Part shown: in pieces, positions 17,318 through 23,605 of the stretch
How positions within the stretch are numbered: the first letter of the stretch is position 1
Layout of the letters: every line of letters begins with the position of its first letter
Translations under genes and position numbers: made by a program
Notes under the pieces: generated by a model
What the model saw: the letters and a program-made list of their open reading frames with translations, nothing else
Database searches by the model: none
Told to the model about the DNA's origin: nothing
Source: Lentihominibacter faecis
GTDB lineage: Bacteria; Bacillota; Clostridia; Peptostreptococcales; Anaerovoracaceae
Assembly (NCBI RefSeq): GCF_014306095.1
Contig: NZ_JACRWC010000081.1
Span: 1-27,613, forward strand
Length of the DNA: 27,613 nt
Direction of reading: 5' to 3'

Positions 17318-19045
17318 CTAACATTCTACGTTAATAAATGCAAACTTGGTTACATCAAAAAGTCCTTCGTCAGTCAGTTTCAGCTCTGGAATAACTGCCA
17401 GCGACATAAAGCAAAGCGTCATGACCGGCTCCACATCTCCGTTTACGCCCAGAATATCATAGGCTTTTTCATGCAAAGCAGTCAGCTTCCCGTCTACCCA
17501 TTCCGCTGACTGATCACTCATCAGTCCTGCGATCGGCATCGGCATACTTTCGATCACTTCGCCATCCTTCACCAGCACTACGCCTCCACTCTGTTTTTGG
17601 AGAGCTTCCACTGCGAACGCCATTTCTTCATCACTAACGCCCACTACAATGATATTGTGTGAGTCGTGTGCCACGGAAAGAGCTACTGCACCTTCCTTGA
17701 TCCCGTATCCTTTCAGGAATCCGCAAGCTACGTTTCCAGTCATCTTGTGCCGTTCCACCACAGCGACCTTAACGATATCCTGCTCCGGATCAAAGATGAA
17801 TTCGCCGTCCTTCACCTGGATTTCATCCACAGACTTTTTCGTAACCACTCCTCCCGGCTGGATCTCGATCGTGTGAACTCTGTTTCCGGAAAGATTCATC
17901 TTGAATTTTTCTGCCGAAAAGTCCTTTAAATGTACGCTGCCCATGACGGGAGCGATATCTTCTTTGATCACTTCAGGCAGATACTTGCCCTGATCTGCCG
18001 TCAGCTGCCCGGCAACCCATACTTTGTCTGCCGAAAAATCCTTTAAATCATCCAGCAATACAATGTCGGCACGGTAACCCGGCGCAATAGCACCACGGTC
18101 GTCCAGTCCGAAACACTCTGCTGCATTGAGGGTCGCCATCCGGATCGCTGTGATCGGATCCAGTCCTTCTTCCACGCACAGTCTCAGATGATTGTCAAGA
18201 TGCCCTTCCTCTAAAATGGTCTTCGGCTGCCTGTCATCCGAGCAGAATATTACTCTGCGGCTGTTCTCCGGAGTCACTGCCGGAAGCAAAGATTTCAGAT
18301 TTTTACAGGCGGAGCCCTGACGGAGCATCACGTACATGCCGTTGTCCAAACGTTCTTCGAAATCCTGCAGTGTATCACACTCGTGATCCGCGCGGATACG
18401 TGCAGCACAATATGCGTTCAAAGCTTTCCCCGTTAATCCCGGTGAATGGCCATCGATCAGCTTTCCTGCATCCTTTGCGACCATCAGCTTGTCCAGAGTA
18501 GCATCGTCACCATTGACAACGCCAGGGAAATTCATGAATTCTCCCAGTCCAAGGATGTTGTCCCGCAAGATCGGATCTTCCATATCCATAGCGTCGATAA
18601 CAGCACCGGCATTCTCAAACGGAGTCGCCGGCACGCATGACGGGAGCATATATTTGATATCCAGTTTCGTATTTTTCGCAGCATTCATCATATAATCCAG
18701 TCCCGGGATCCCCAGAACATTCACGATCTCGTGCGGATCTGCGATGATAGTCGTGCCGCCGTGCGGAACCAATAATCTCCCCAGTTCTTCCGGACTCAGA
18801 TAAGAGGATTCGATATGAATATGGCTGTCGATAAAGCCAGGTGCCGCATATCTGCCTTCTGCATCGATTTCTACTTCACCCTCATACTCTCCGATTCCTG
18901 CGATCTGATCGCCGCAAAGGGCGATATCCCCTTCGACGATCTTTCCGCTAAACACGTTAACTACTTTACAATTCCTAATGACCGTGTCCGCCTTGCGTGC
19001 TCCGCCGGCAGTCAGGATCAGTTTTTTCAATTCTTCTTTTTTCAT
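17318..19045 (-). CDS. ade: Adenine deaminase
   Basis: 575 residues, the usual length. It converts adenine to hypoxanthine plus ammonia with a binuclear Mn/Fe centre in an amidohydrolase barrel. Visible ligands and motifs: DSHIHIESS (His75, His77), ADPHEIVNV (102-110), bridging Glu169 in GLGEFMN, His200 in DGHSPG, His221 in RADHEC, and Asp270 in FCSDD. The C-terminal region has the family's VAHDSHNIIVVG segment. All expected residues are present, so this copy is probably active. It sits between the divergent paralogue (stop 9 bases upstream) and the permease, giving a purine uptake and salvage operon. Confidence 0.95.
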   Translation of the reverse strand: MKKEELKKLILTAGGARKADTVIRNCKVVNVFSGKIVEGDIALCGDQIAGIGEYEGEVEIDAEGRYAAPGFIDSHIHIESSYLSPEELGRLLVPHGGTTIIADPHEIVNVLGIPGLDYMMNAAKNTKLDIKYMLPSCVPATPFENAGAVIDAMDMEDPILRDNILGLGEFMNFPGVVNGDDATLDKLMVAKDAGKLIDGHSPGLTGKALNAYCAARIRADHECDTLQDFEERLDNGMYVMLRQGSACKNLKSLLPAVTPENSRRVIFCSDDRQPKTILEEGHLDNHLRLCVEEGLDPITAIRMATLNAAECFGLDDRGAIAPGYRADIVLLDDLKDFSADKVWVAGQLTADQGKYLPEVIKEDIAPVMGSVHLKDFSAEKFKMNLSGNRVHTIEIQPGGVVTKKSVDEIQVKDGEFIFDPEQDIVKVAVVERHKMTGNVACGFLKGYGIKEGAVALSVAHDSHNIIVVGVSDEEMAFAVEALQKQSGGVVLVKDGEVIESMPMPIAGLMSDQSAEWVDGKLTALHEKAYDILGVNGDVEPVMTLCFMSLAVIPELKLTDEGLFDVTKFAFINVEC

Positions 19046-19054
19046 GGTTCGCCT

Positions 19055-20845
19055 CTACTTTTCCACCAGTTCCAGAATCGGATCGTATGTCGTCAGTGCA
19101 CAGTAATCCACCGGGCCTGCATCAGTCAGCGCATAATCTGGAATAGCTGTGATCGGCAGGAAGAACATGTACATCATCGGATTCGGCAGGTCGGAACCCA
19201 GGGAACGAGCCGCTTCATCGATTTTCGCTTCCTTTGCTGCAACGACTTCCGGCTCATCATCGCTTACGATGCCGCCAACCGGCAGAGGCAGGAATTCGAT
19301 AACCTTGCCGTCTTCTACAACGACCTGACCTCCGCCCTGTTCGATCAGGTAATTTACTGCAAAGGACATGTCCTCGGCATTGGCTCCCATAACCACCAGG
19401 TTGTTGTCATCCGGTGCATTGGTGGACGCCATAGCACCTTTTTTCAGTTTCCATCCAGAGCAGAAAGCCAGTGATTTATTACCGTTTTTACCGAAACGCT
19501 CCACTACAGAAACCATGATAGCATCCTGCTCTGTATCCGGCTGCACGATGCCATCCTTTACCTTGAGGATCACATCTCGTCTTTTTCTTACAAACGGTCC
19601 CTTGACATCCAGACTGAGAACTTTTGCTTCCCCGTTTTCGATCGGCACATGGTACGAGAAATCATCTGCCGTGGTCTTTGCACACTTGAGTTCCCCCTTG
19701 AAAATCGGACTTCTCTCCGGAGCCTTCAGCTCGTAAGTCAATTTATGGTTTCTGGCAACCATATTGCCGTTAGTCATTACTTCGTCTACCTTGAAATCCT
19801 GCAGATCTTCTACAAACAAAATATCTGCGATCCTGCCCGGACAGATAGATCCGATCAGGTGGTCGATGCGGTATGCCTCTGCACTGTTGATCGTCGCCAT
19901 CTGAATAGCTGTCATCGGTTCTACACCGGCTTTGATTGCCAGGCGGACGAGGTTGTCCATATGACCTTTTTCCAGAATATCCGTTGCTGTTACATCATCC
20001 GTACAGAAGCTGACCCTTCTTGCCAGATACGGATTCACTTCTGTAACAGCGCGCATGTTTTCCGCCAGGAAATGTGTCACGCAGGACTCACGGATCAGCA
20101 TGTGCATGCCCTTTCTCATCTTTTCAACTACTTCCACATGATCATAGCTTTCATGATCCAGACGAACGCCGCTGCAAAGGTATGCATTGAGCTTTTTACC
20201 CGATGCCATAGGTGCACATCCGAATACCGGCAGGTTGTTCTTGCCGGCTTCTGCGATAGCGCCCAGCGTATCTTCGTCCTCTTCCTGCACGAATTCCGTT
20301 ACGGTTTCCCATACACCGAAGCATTCCGGCCATTTCTGCACCGTCTGGTGCACTTCCTTGGTAAAGTTGAAGGAAACTGTAGACTGCGGCACAGTGTACG
20401 GTGTTTTATACGGTGCGCCCCAGAATACTTTCAACGGACTTTTCTTTACTTCTGCAAAGATCTCCTGCAGGCCATCCAGATCCGATACGGAAATGTATTC
20501 ATCAAGACCGGAGATCATACTGGTGGTCCCGTGAGGCACGACAGCCTTGGCATAGCTGGTAATGCTCAGCTTGCTGCACTCACTGTGGATGTGTCCATCG
20601 ATCATACCCGGCACCAGGAATCTTCCTTTTGCATCGATGATCTGGGTATCCGGTCCGATGTAATCAGCCACTTCCGCTTCATCACCGACTGCTGCGATCA
20701 TATCTTTATAAATCGCGATCTCTGCCGGATAGATCTCACTTGTCATAACGTTGACCAGCTGTCCGTTTTTGATAACTTTTTCCGCAGGAATTTTAGCCCC
20801 GCCTACACGGATTCGTTCTTTTAACTGTTCTACTGTTCTTTCCAT
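19055..20845 (-). CDS. Adenine deaminase-like paralogue with altered active site
   Basis: 596 residues from ATG 20845, preceded by GAGGAAAAA. A longer frame to 20965 runs through the terminator of the leader and is unlikely. It aligns end to end with the downstream adenine deaminase: DGHIHSECS (His85, His87), LNAYLCSGVRLDHES (His231), SFCTDD (Asp283) and NAPDDNNLVVMG near the C-terminus. Key differences are that ADPHE becomes SGLDE, and DGHSPG becomes FGCAPM, so the expected His is Cys210. The two-metal site is therefore changed. It resembles the Bacillus YerA type of adenine-deaminase homologue. It may act on another purine or imidazole amidine, or be weakly active. It is the first gene of the operon and directly follows the structured leader. 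Confidence 0.88.
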   Translation of the reverse strand: MERTVEQLKERIRVGGAKIPAEKVIKNGQLVNVMTSEIYPAEIAIYKDMIAAVGDEAEVADYIGPDTQIIDAKGRFLVPGMIDGHIHSECSKLSITSYAKAVVPHGTTSMISGLDEYISVSDLDGLQEIFAEVKKSPLKVFWGAPYKTPYTVPQSTVSFNFTKEVHQTVQKWPECFGVWETVTEFVQEEDEDTLGAIAEAGKNNLPVFGCAPMASGKKLNAYLCSGVRLDHESYDHVEVVEKMRKGMHMLIRESCVTHFLAENMRAVTEVNPYLARRVSFCTDDVTATDILEKGHMDNLVRLAIKAGVEPMTAIQMATINSAEAYRIDHLIGSICPGRIADILFVEDLQDFKVDEVMTNGNMVARNHKLTYELKAPERSPIFKGELKCAKTTADDFSYHVPIENGEAKVLSLDVKGPFVRKRRDVILKVKDGIVQPDTEQDAIMVSVVERFGKNGNKSLAFCSGWKLKKGAMASTNAPDDNNLVVMGANAEDMSFAVNYLIEQGGGQVVVEDGKVIEFLPLPVGGIVSDDEPEVVAAKEAKIDEAARSLGSDLPNPMMYMFFLPITAIPDYALTDAGPVDYCALTTYDPILELVEK

Positions 20846-20887
20846 TTTTTCCTCACTGCCAGGGCGATTTGTCGAAATCGTCCCAAT

Positions 20888-20929
20888 AAAAAACACAATC
20901 AAACATCTTTTACGCTGTTCTGATTGTGT
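20888..20929 (-). terminator. Leader terminator upstream of the purine operon
   Basis: In minus-strand RNA ACACAAUCA pairs with UGAUUGUGU (20921-20929 with 20893-20901), a perfect 9-bp stem with a 19-base loop, followed by U6 (20888-20893). It lies 43 bases before the first start codon, with no gene ending here, so it acts as an attenuator rather than an operon end. Confidence 0.8.
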
Positions 20930-21000
20930 CATAGGCACAGTATAAGAGCGGGCTTCACGTCCCAAATTACGAATTTTGCTCTAATTTTGGCTTATGACAC
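20926..21000 (-). ncRNA. Structured leader element with switch-like stem overlap (unknown class)
   Basis: On the minus strand GTGTCAT (20994-21000) and ATGACAC (20926-20932) form a 7-bp closing stem. Inside, CCAAAATTA (20982-20990) pairs with TAATTTGG (20962-20969). Bases AGAGC in that hairpin's loop (20978-20982) can pair with GCTCT (20945-20949), giving a pseudoknot. The 3' side of the closing stem shares four bases with the 5' arm of the terminator, so the closing stem and the terminator exclude each other. Stabilising the element by a ligand would turn expression on. The purine-riboswitch core (GTTTCTACC) is absent, and I could not assign a known class. Confidence 0.5.
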
Positions 21001-21051
21001 GATACAACACTGTATGCTCTGATGTCTGTCAAAATATAGAGTACGTGTATT

Positions 21052-21080
21052 ATTATAGGACTGATATAGGCGAACATCAA
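21052..21080 (-). promoter_or_regulatory. Promoter of the adenine deaminase-permease operon
   Basis: TTGATG (21075-21080), 17 bases, perfect TATAAT (21052-21057) on the minus strand. The predicted start near 21045 leaves a leader of about 200 bases. A second TTGACA at 21027-21032 has no good -10 at 16-18 bases. Confidence 0.75.
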
Positions 21081-21106
21081 TACGGAATTTCTCGGTATAA
21101 TGTTCG
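21071..21106. promoter_or_regulatory. PurR-box-like inverted repeat
   Basis: CGAACAT (21071-21077) and ATGTTCG (21100-21106) form an inverted repeat with 28 bases between the CGAA cores. On the minus strand it reads AACACGAACATTA...ATGTTCG. This matches the paired PurBox (CGAAC core) bound by the Firmicute PurR repressor, as I remember it from the Bacillus pur operon. It overlaps the -35 box of the purine operon promoter, so binding should repress it. Confidence 0.65.
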
Positions 21107-21114
21107 TGTTTTGT

Positions 21115-21144
21115 AGTTGGGAGCTTTAACGCTCCCAACTTTTT
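21115..21144 (+). terminator. Terminator-like hairpin with U-tract on the plus strand
   Basis: A perfect 10-bp stem AGTTGGGAGC/GCTCCCAACT with loop TTTAAC is followed on plus by TTTT. It lies 15 bases after the TRIC gene stop, where a minus-strand terminator would be expected, but the minus-strand tail (ACAAAAC) has no U-run. Either the hairpin alone ends the mgtE-TRIC transcript, or an unseen plus-strand RNA ends here. Confidence 0.55.
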
Positions 21145-21158
21145 GCAGAATTATAACA

Positions 21159-21812
21159 TCATTCTTTTCCCGAATGGTTTTTCGTATGATGAAGAGAAAC
21201 ATCCTCCGCCTTTGGGATTTCCCAGCGAAACCGAGATGCCAGCAGCCTTAATACCACTACAAATGCAGACGTGATAAAAAGACCTATGTATTTATCGACG
21301 TATGGATAGATGACGCACAGCAGTATACCACCTGCTATGGACGCTACTGCATAAACGTGTTTTGTGAAAATATACGGGGGAACACTTGCCATCACATCCC
21401 GGAGAAGCCCTCCGCCTACGCCGGTAACGACACCTACAAAAACAGCCAGGAATGCATTCGCGTCTGCTGTTTCCAGAGCATGCATAGTTCCGGATGCCGT
21501 GAAGATCCCGAGACCGACAGCGTCTGCCAGAAGCAATACGAATTCTGAACGTTCCACCATCGTGCGGATCTCCGGGATCAGAACAAAAAGACATGTCGCA
21601 AGACCTGCGATCGCATAGATCGGATTGGTGAACATAGCCGGCGGTGTTTCTCCCAGGATCAAATCCCGAATGACGCCTCCTCCCACTGCAGTAGAAAGCC
21701 CCAGAACACACACGCCGAACACATCCATGTTTTTTCGGATCCCCACAAGCGCTCCCGATACAGCAAATGCGATCGCTCCTATGATTTCTAATGTTGTTAC
21801 AATGATTTCCAT
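21159..21812 (-). CDS. TRIC-family cation channel protein (UPF0126/YicG-like)
   Basis: 217 residues, seven hydrophobic helices, made of two repeated three-helix units. Each carries the family's signature GGGxxRD: GGGVIRDLILG (44-54) and GGGLLRDVMAS (133-143). Prokaryotic TRIC proteins are trimeric, K+-conducting membrane channels whose physiological role is poorly known. GTGAGGT precedes ATG by 7-8 bases. It lies 47 bases downstream of mgtE and probably shares its transcript, linking a monovalent-cation pore to Mg2+ uptake. The basic, His-containing tail after residue 195 is cytoplasmic-looking. Confidence 0.92.
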   Translation of the reverse strand: MEIIVTTLEIIGAIAFAVSGALVGIRKNMDVFGVCVLGLSTAVGGGVIRDLILGETPPAMFTNPIYAIAGLATCLFVLIPEIRTMVERSEFVLLLADAVGLGIFTASGTMHALETADANAFLAVFVGVVTGVGGGLLRDVMASVPPYIFTKHVYAVASIAGGILLCVIYPYVDKYIGLFITSAFVVVLRLLASRFRWEIPKAEDVSLHHTKNHSGKE

Positions 21813-21859
21813 ACAACAAACCTCACCCTTCTGTTTCCTGCTCCGGACATTCTGTTTTC

Positions 21860-23218
21860 TCAGCTGACCAGAAATAAAAATGCCAGTCCGTAGTAAGTAA
21901 CGACTGCGACCAGATCATTTACAGTCGTGATCAGCGGTCCGGAAGCTACCGCCGGGTCCACCTTTATCTTATGAAAGAACATCGGTATAACGGTTCCCAC
22001 CATGCTGGACACCATCATGGCCAGTACAAGAGAAATCCCTACACATCCGGATACTGCAAAGGCTCCCGCCCAGGCATATCCCTTAAAAGCGTGTACGTAG
22101 ATTCCCAGAAGCACCAGCGCCAGGATCCCCAGCAGCTCGCCGTTCAGCAATCCGATTTTCATTTCTTTTCCAAGAAGCATCAATTTCTCTCTTCCTGTTA
22201 CATTTTCATCCATAAGCACTCGGATAGTTACAGCAAGGGACTGGGTACCCACGTTTCCCGCCATATCCAGAACCAGAGACTGGAAACAGATCACGATGGG
22301 AAGCGCGGCAACGACACCTTCGAAGACTCCAACTACCGAGGAAACCAGCATACCAAGCCCCAGAAGAACGACAAGCCATGGCAGCCTCTTCTTCATGCTG
22401 CGTCCGGTAGTTTCTCTTAAATCTTCTTCGGCAGTCAGCCCTGCCAGCTTTGCATAATCTTCTCCTAATTCATTATCTACGATCTCTACGAGATCTTCAG
22501 AGGTGATCACGCCCAGCATCTTGCCGCCAGCGTCAAGGACCGGAATAGAATCTTCCGCATAATCTACGATCCTGCTTGCACAATCCTCAATTTTTTCATG
22601 TGCCTCAACGTGCGGATAGGAACGCAAAATTATATCATTGATATCATCGTTTTCCCGCGCAACGATCAGTTTCTTCAGATCAATAGCTCCCGCAAAACAA
22701 CCACCAGCATCCACTACGTACATTGTCATGATATTGTCATGAACTCCAGCCTGACGCACCAGTTCTCTCATGGCCTGCCGAATAGAAAGACCTTCCTGAA
22801 TACACACGTAATTGGTCGTCATATAGCTGCCGATTTCCCGTTCATCGTAGGACATCAACTTTTTGACGTCCTGTGCGATCCTTCCATGCAGTTTGTCCAC
22901 GATCCTGTTTTTTCGTTCCGGATCCAGCTGCTCCAAAATATCCACAGCATCATCTGAATCCATCAGCGAAATGATCGCAGCGGCATCTTCAACAGATATT
23001 TCTTCGATATATTTCTGTGGATCATCAAAATACGGAAACACGTTTGCTGTTTTGGCAATGCCCAGCACATGGTAAATTCTTTTTCTCTCCGCCCGGCTCA
23101 GATTTTCCAGAAGTTCCGCGATATCATTCTCATGGTAGTTGGACAAAACCTCTGCGATCCTTGAATCTGAGCGATTTTCCCGAATCAGTTTCTGTATCTC
23201 CAAATATTTCTTGTTCAT
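21860..23218 (-). CDS. mgtE: MgtE magnesium transporter
   Basis: 452 residues from ATG 23218 (AAGGAG 6 bases upstream); an in-frame TTG at 23263 has no ribosome site. Domain order is that of MgtE: an N-domain of short helical repeats (about 1-125, with ENDIAELLENLS and MDSDDAVDILEQL), a CBS pair (about 130-250: MTTNYVCIQEGLSIRQAM; EDSIPVLDAGGKMLGVITSED), a connecting helix, then five membrane helices (about 280-452) including LVLDMAGNVGTQSLAV, the pore-lining motif. It is a Mg2+ channel gated by Mg2+ binding to the CBS/N domains. Its transcript begins about 227 bases upstream and carries a leader ORF and attenuator, so expression is probably tied to Mg2+ or translation status. Confidence 0.96.
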   Translation of the reverse strand: MNKKYLEIQKLIRENRSDSRIAEVLSNYHENDIAELLENLSRAERKRIYHVLGIAKTANVFPYFDDPQKYIEEISVEDAAAIISLMDSDDAVDILEQLDPERKNRIVDKLHGRIAQDVKKLMSYDEREIGSYMTTNYVCIQEGLSIRQAMRELVRQAGVHDNIMTMYVVDAGGCFAGAIDLKKLIVARENDDINDIILRSYPHVEAHEKIEDCASRIVDYAEDSIPVLDAGGKMLGVITSEDLVEIVDNELGEDYAKLAGLTAEEDLRETTGRSMKKRLPWLVVLLGLGMLVSSVVGVFEGVVAALPIVICFQSLVLDMAGNVGTQSLAVTIRVLMDENVTGREKLMLLGKEMKIGLLNGELLGILALVLLGIYVHAFKGYAWAGAFAVSGCVGISLVLAMMVSSMVGTVIPMFFHKIKVDPAVASGPLITTVNDLVAVVTYYGLAFLFLVS

Positions 23219-23281
23219 AGTTGACTCCTTTCCTTTCTCAAAACACGGATAATACTGTTTCAAGCAATAGAAAAGGGCATT

Positions 23282-23306
23282 AAAAAAGCACCTTACAGTG
23301 CTTTTT
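23282..23306 (-). terminator. Intrinsic terminator in the mgtE leader
   Basis: Minus-strand RNA AAAAAGCAC/GUGCUUUUU (23298-23306 with 23283-23291), a 9-bp stem with loop UGUAAG and a U6 tract (23282-23287). It stands 64 bases before the mgtE start. The stop codon of the leader ORF (23293-23295) lies in its loop. Confidence 0.85.
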
Positions 23307-23415
23307 GATCAACGGAAACAGACCCAGTGGTGAATTTTATCCGACGACTGTGTCTTAAACTGATATAAAAAGCACTGCTATTCATACTTCGCCCTGACCT
23401 ATCACTACTGTCCAT
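23293..23415 (-). CDS. 40-aa leader peptide ORF of mgtE
   Basis: ATG 23415 preceded by a very strong ribosome site GGAGGTG at 6 bases; stop TAA at 23293-23295. The peptide starts MDSSDRSGRSMNSSAF, has a basic centre SLRHSRRIKF and ends VSVDQKAL. It is Ser/Arg-rich with no membrane segment. The ORF covers the antiterminator and the SD-pairing repeat and ends inside the terminator, the layout of a regulatory leader peptide rather than a free functional protein. It resembles in principle, not in sequence, MgtL-type leaders of Mg2+ transporters, where slow translation at low Mg2+ changes RNA folding. Conservation could not be tested. Confidence 0.65.
   Translation of the reverse strand: MDSSDRSGRSMNSSAFYISLRHSRRIKFTTGSVSVDQKAL
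23296..23377 (-). promoter_or_regulatory. mgtE antiterminator pairing
   Basis: CAGTGCTTTTT (minus strand; 23367-23377) is a perfect 11-base complement of AAAAAGCACTG (23296-23306), the 5' arm of the terminator. The two pairings share the same strand, so they are mutually exclusive. Confidence 0.7.
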
Positions 23416-23425
23416 AAAATTCACC
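23329..23425 (-). promoter_or_regulatory. SD-sequestering inverted repeat in mgtE leader ORF
   Basis: GGTGAATTTTAT (23414-23425), which contains part of the SD and the start codon of the leader ORF, is perfectly complementary over 12 bases to ATAAAATTCACC inside the ORF (23329-23340). This pairing would hide the leader start. It interleaves with the antiterminator pairing, so the two compete or form a pseudoknot. Confidence 0.7.
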
Positions 23426-23451
23426 TCCATATCTTTTTTGATCTTCTTTCT

Positions 23452-23480
23452 ATACTAGCATTGCTACCATGAATTTTCAA
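23452..23480 (-). promoter_or_regulatory. Promoter of the mgtE leader and operon
   Basis: TTGAAA (23475-23480), 17 bases, TAGTAT (23452-23457) with the upstream TGC of an extended -10. The predicted start near 23445 is about 18 bases before the leader SD. Confidence 0.65.
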
Positions 23481-23529
23481 CCTGGTTTAATATAGTTTTT
23501 CCATTGACACTGTCCCTGTTTTTTTCGCA

Positions 23530-23558
23530 TTGCGTTTTCCATGTACTTTCTGTATAAT
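23530..23558 (+). promoter_or_regulatory. Promoter of the secreted repeat protein
   Basis: TTGCGT (23530-23535), 17 bases, perfect TATAAT (23553-23558) on the plus strand, divergent from the mgtE promoter. Confidence 0.7.
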
Positions 23559-23565
23559 ATAACAC

Positions 23566-23577
23566 AATTCTAGAATT
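23566..23577. repeat. 12-bp perfect palindrome AATTCTAGAATT
   Basis: A perfect palindrome just downstream of the -10 box, around the predicted transcription start of the secreted-protein gene. It could be an operator half-site pair or chance in AT-rich DNA. Confidence 0.35.
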
Positions 23578-23605
23578 TCTCTCTAAAATAATGGAGGTGG
23601 ATCCT

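Noticed and set aside
19649..20824. 391-aa open frame on the plus strand
   Set aside because: It lies wholly antisense to the adenine deaminase paralogue, has low-complexity His/Cys/Phe-rich content typical of a shadow frame and no ribosome site.
20846..20965. Forty-residue N-terminal extension of the adenine deaminase paralogue
   Set aside because: The extension is read from the terminator and switch element; the ATG at 20845 has GAGGA and aligns with the N-terminus of the neighbouring adenine deaminase.
20926..21000. Purine (guanine/adenine) riboswitch
   Set aside because: The invariant TATA...GTTTCTACC...CCGTAAA core is absent on both strands of the leader.
20926..21000. c-di-GMP-I (GEMM) riboswitch, suggested by GGGACGTGAAGCC after a hairpin
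   Set aside because: The second hairpin of that class is missing and too few bases remain before the closing stem; only a weak resemblance.
23219..23445. M-box (ykoK) Mg2+ riboswitch upstream of mgtE
   Set aside because: The conserved M-box core segments (GGTGAGGCTCCT-like and its partners) were not found, and the leader is fully explained by the ORF and three pairings. An Infernal run would settle it.
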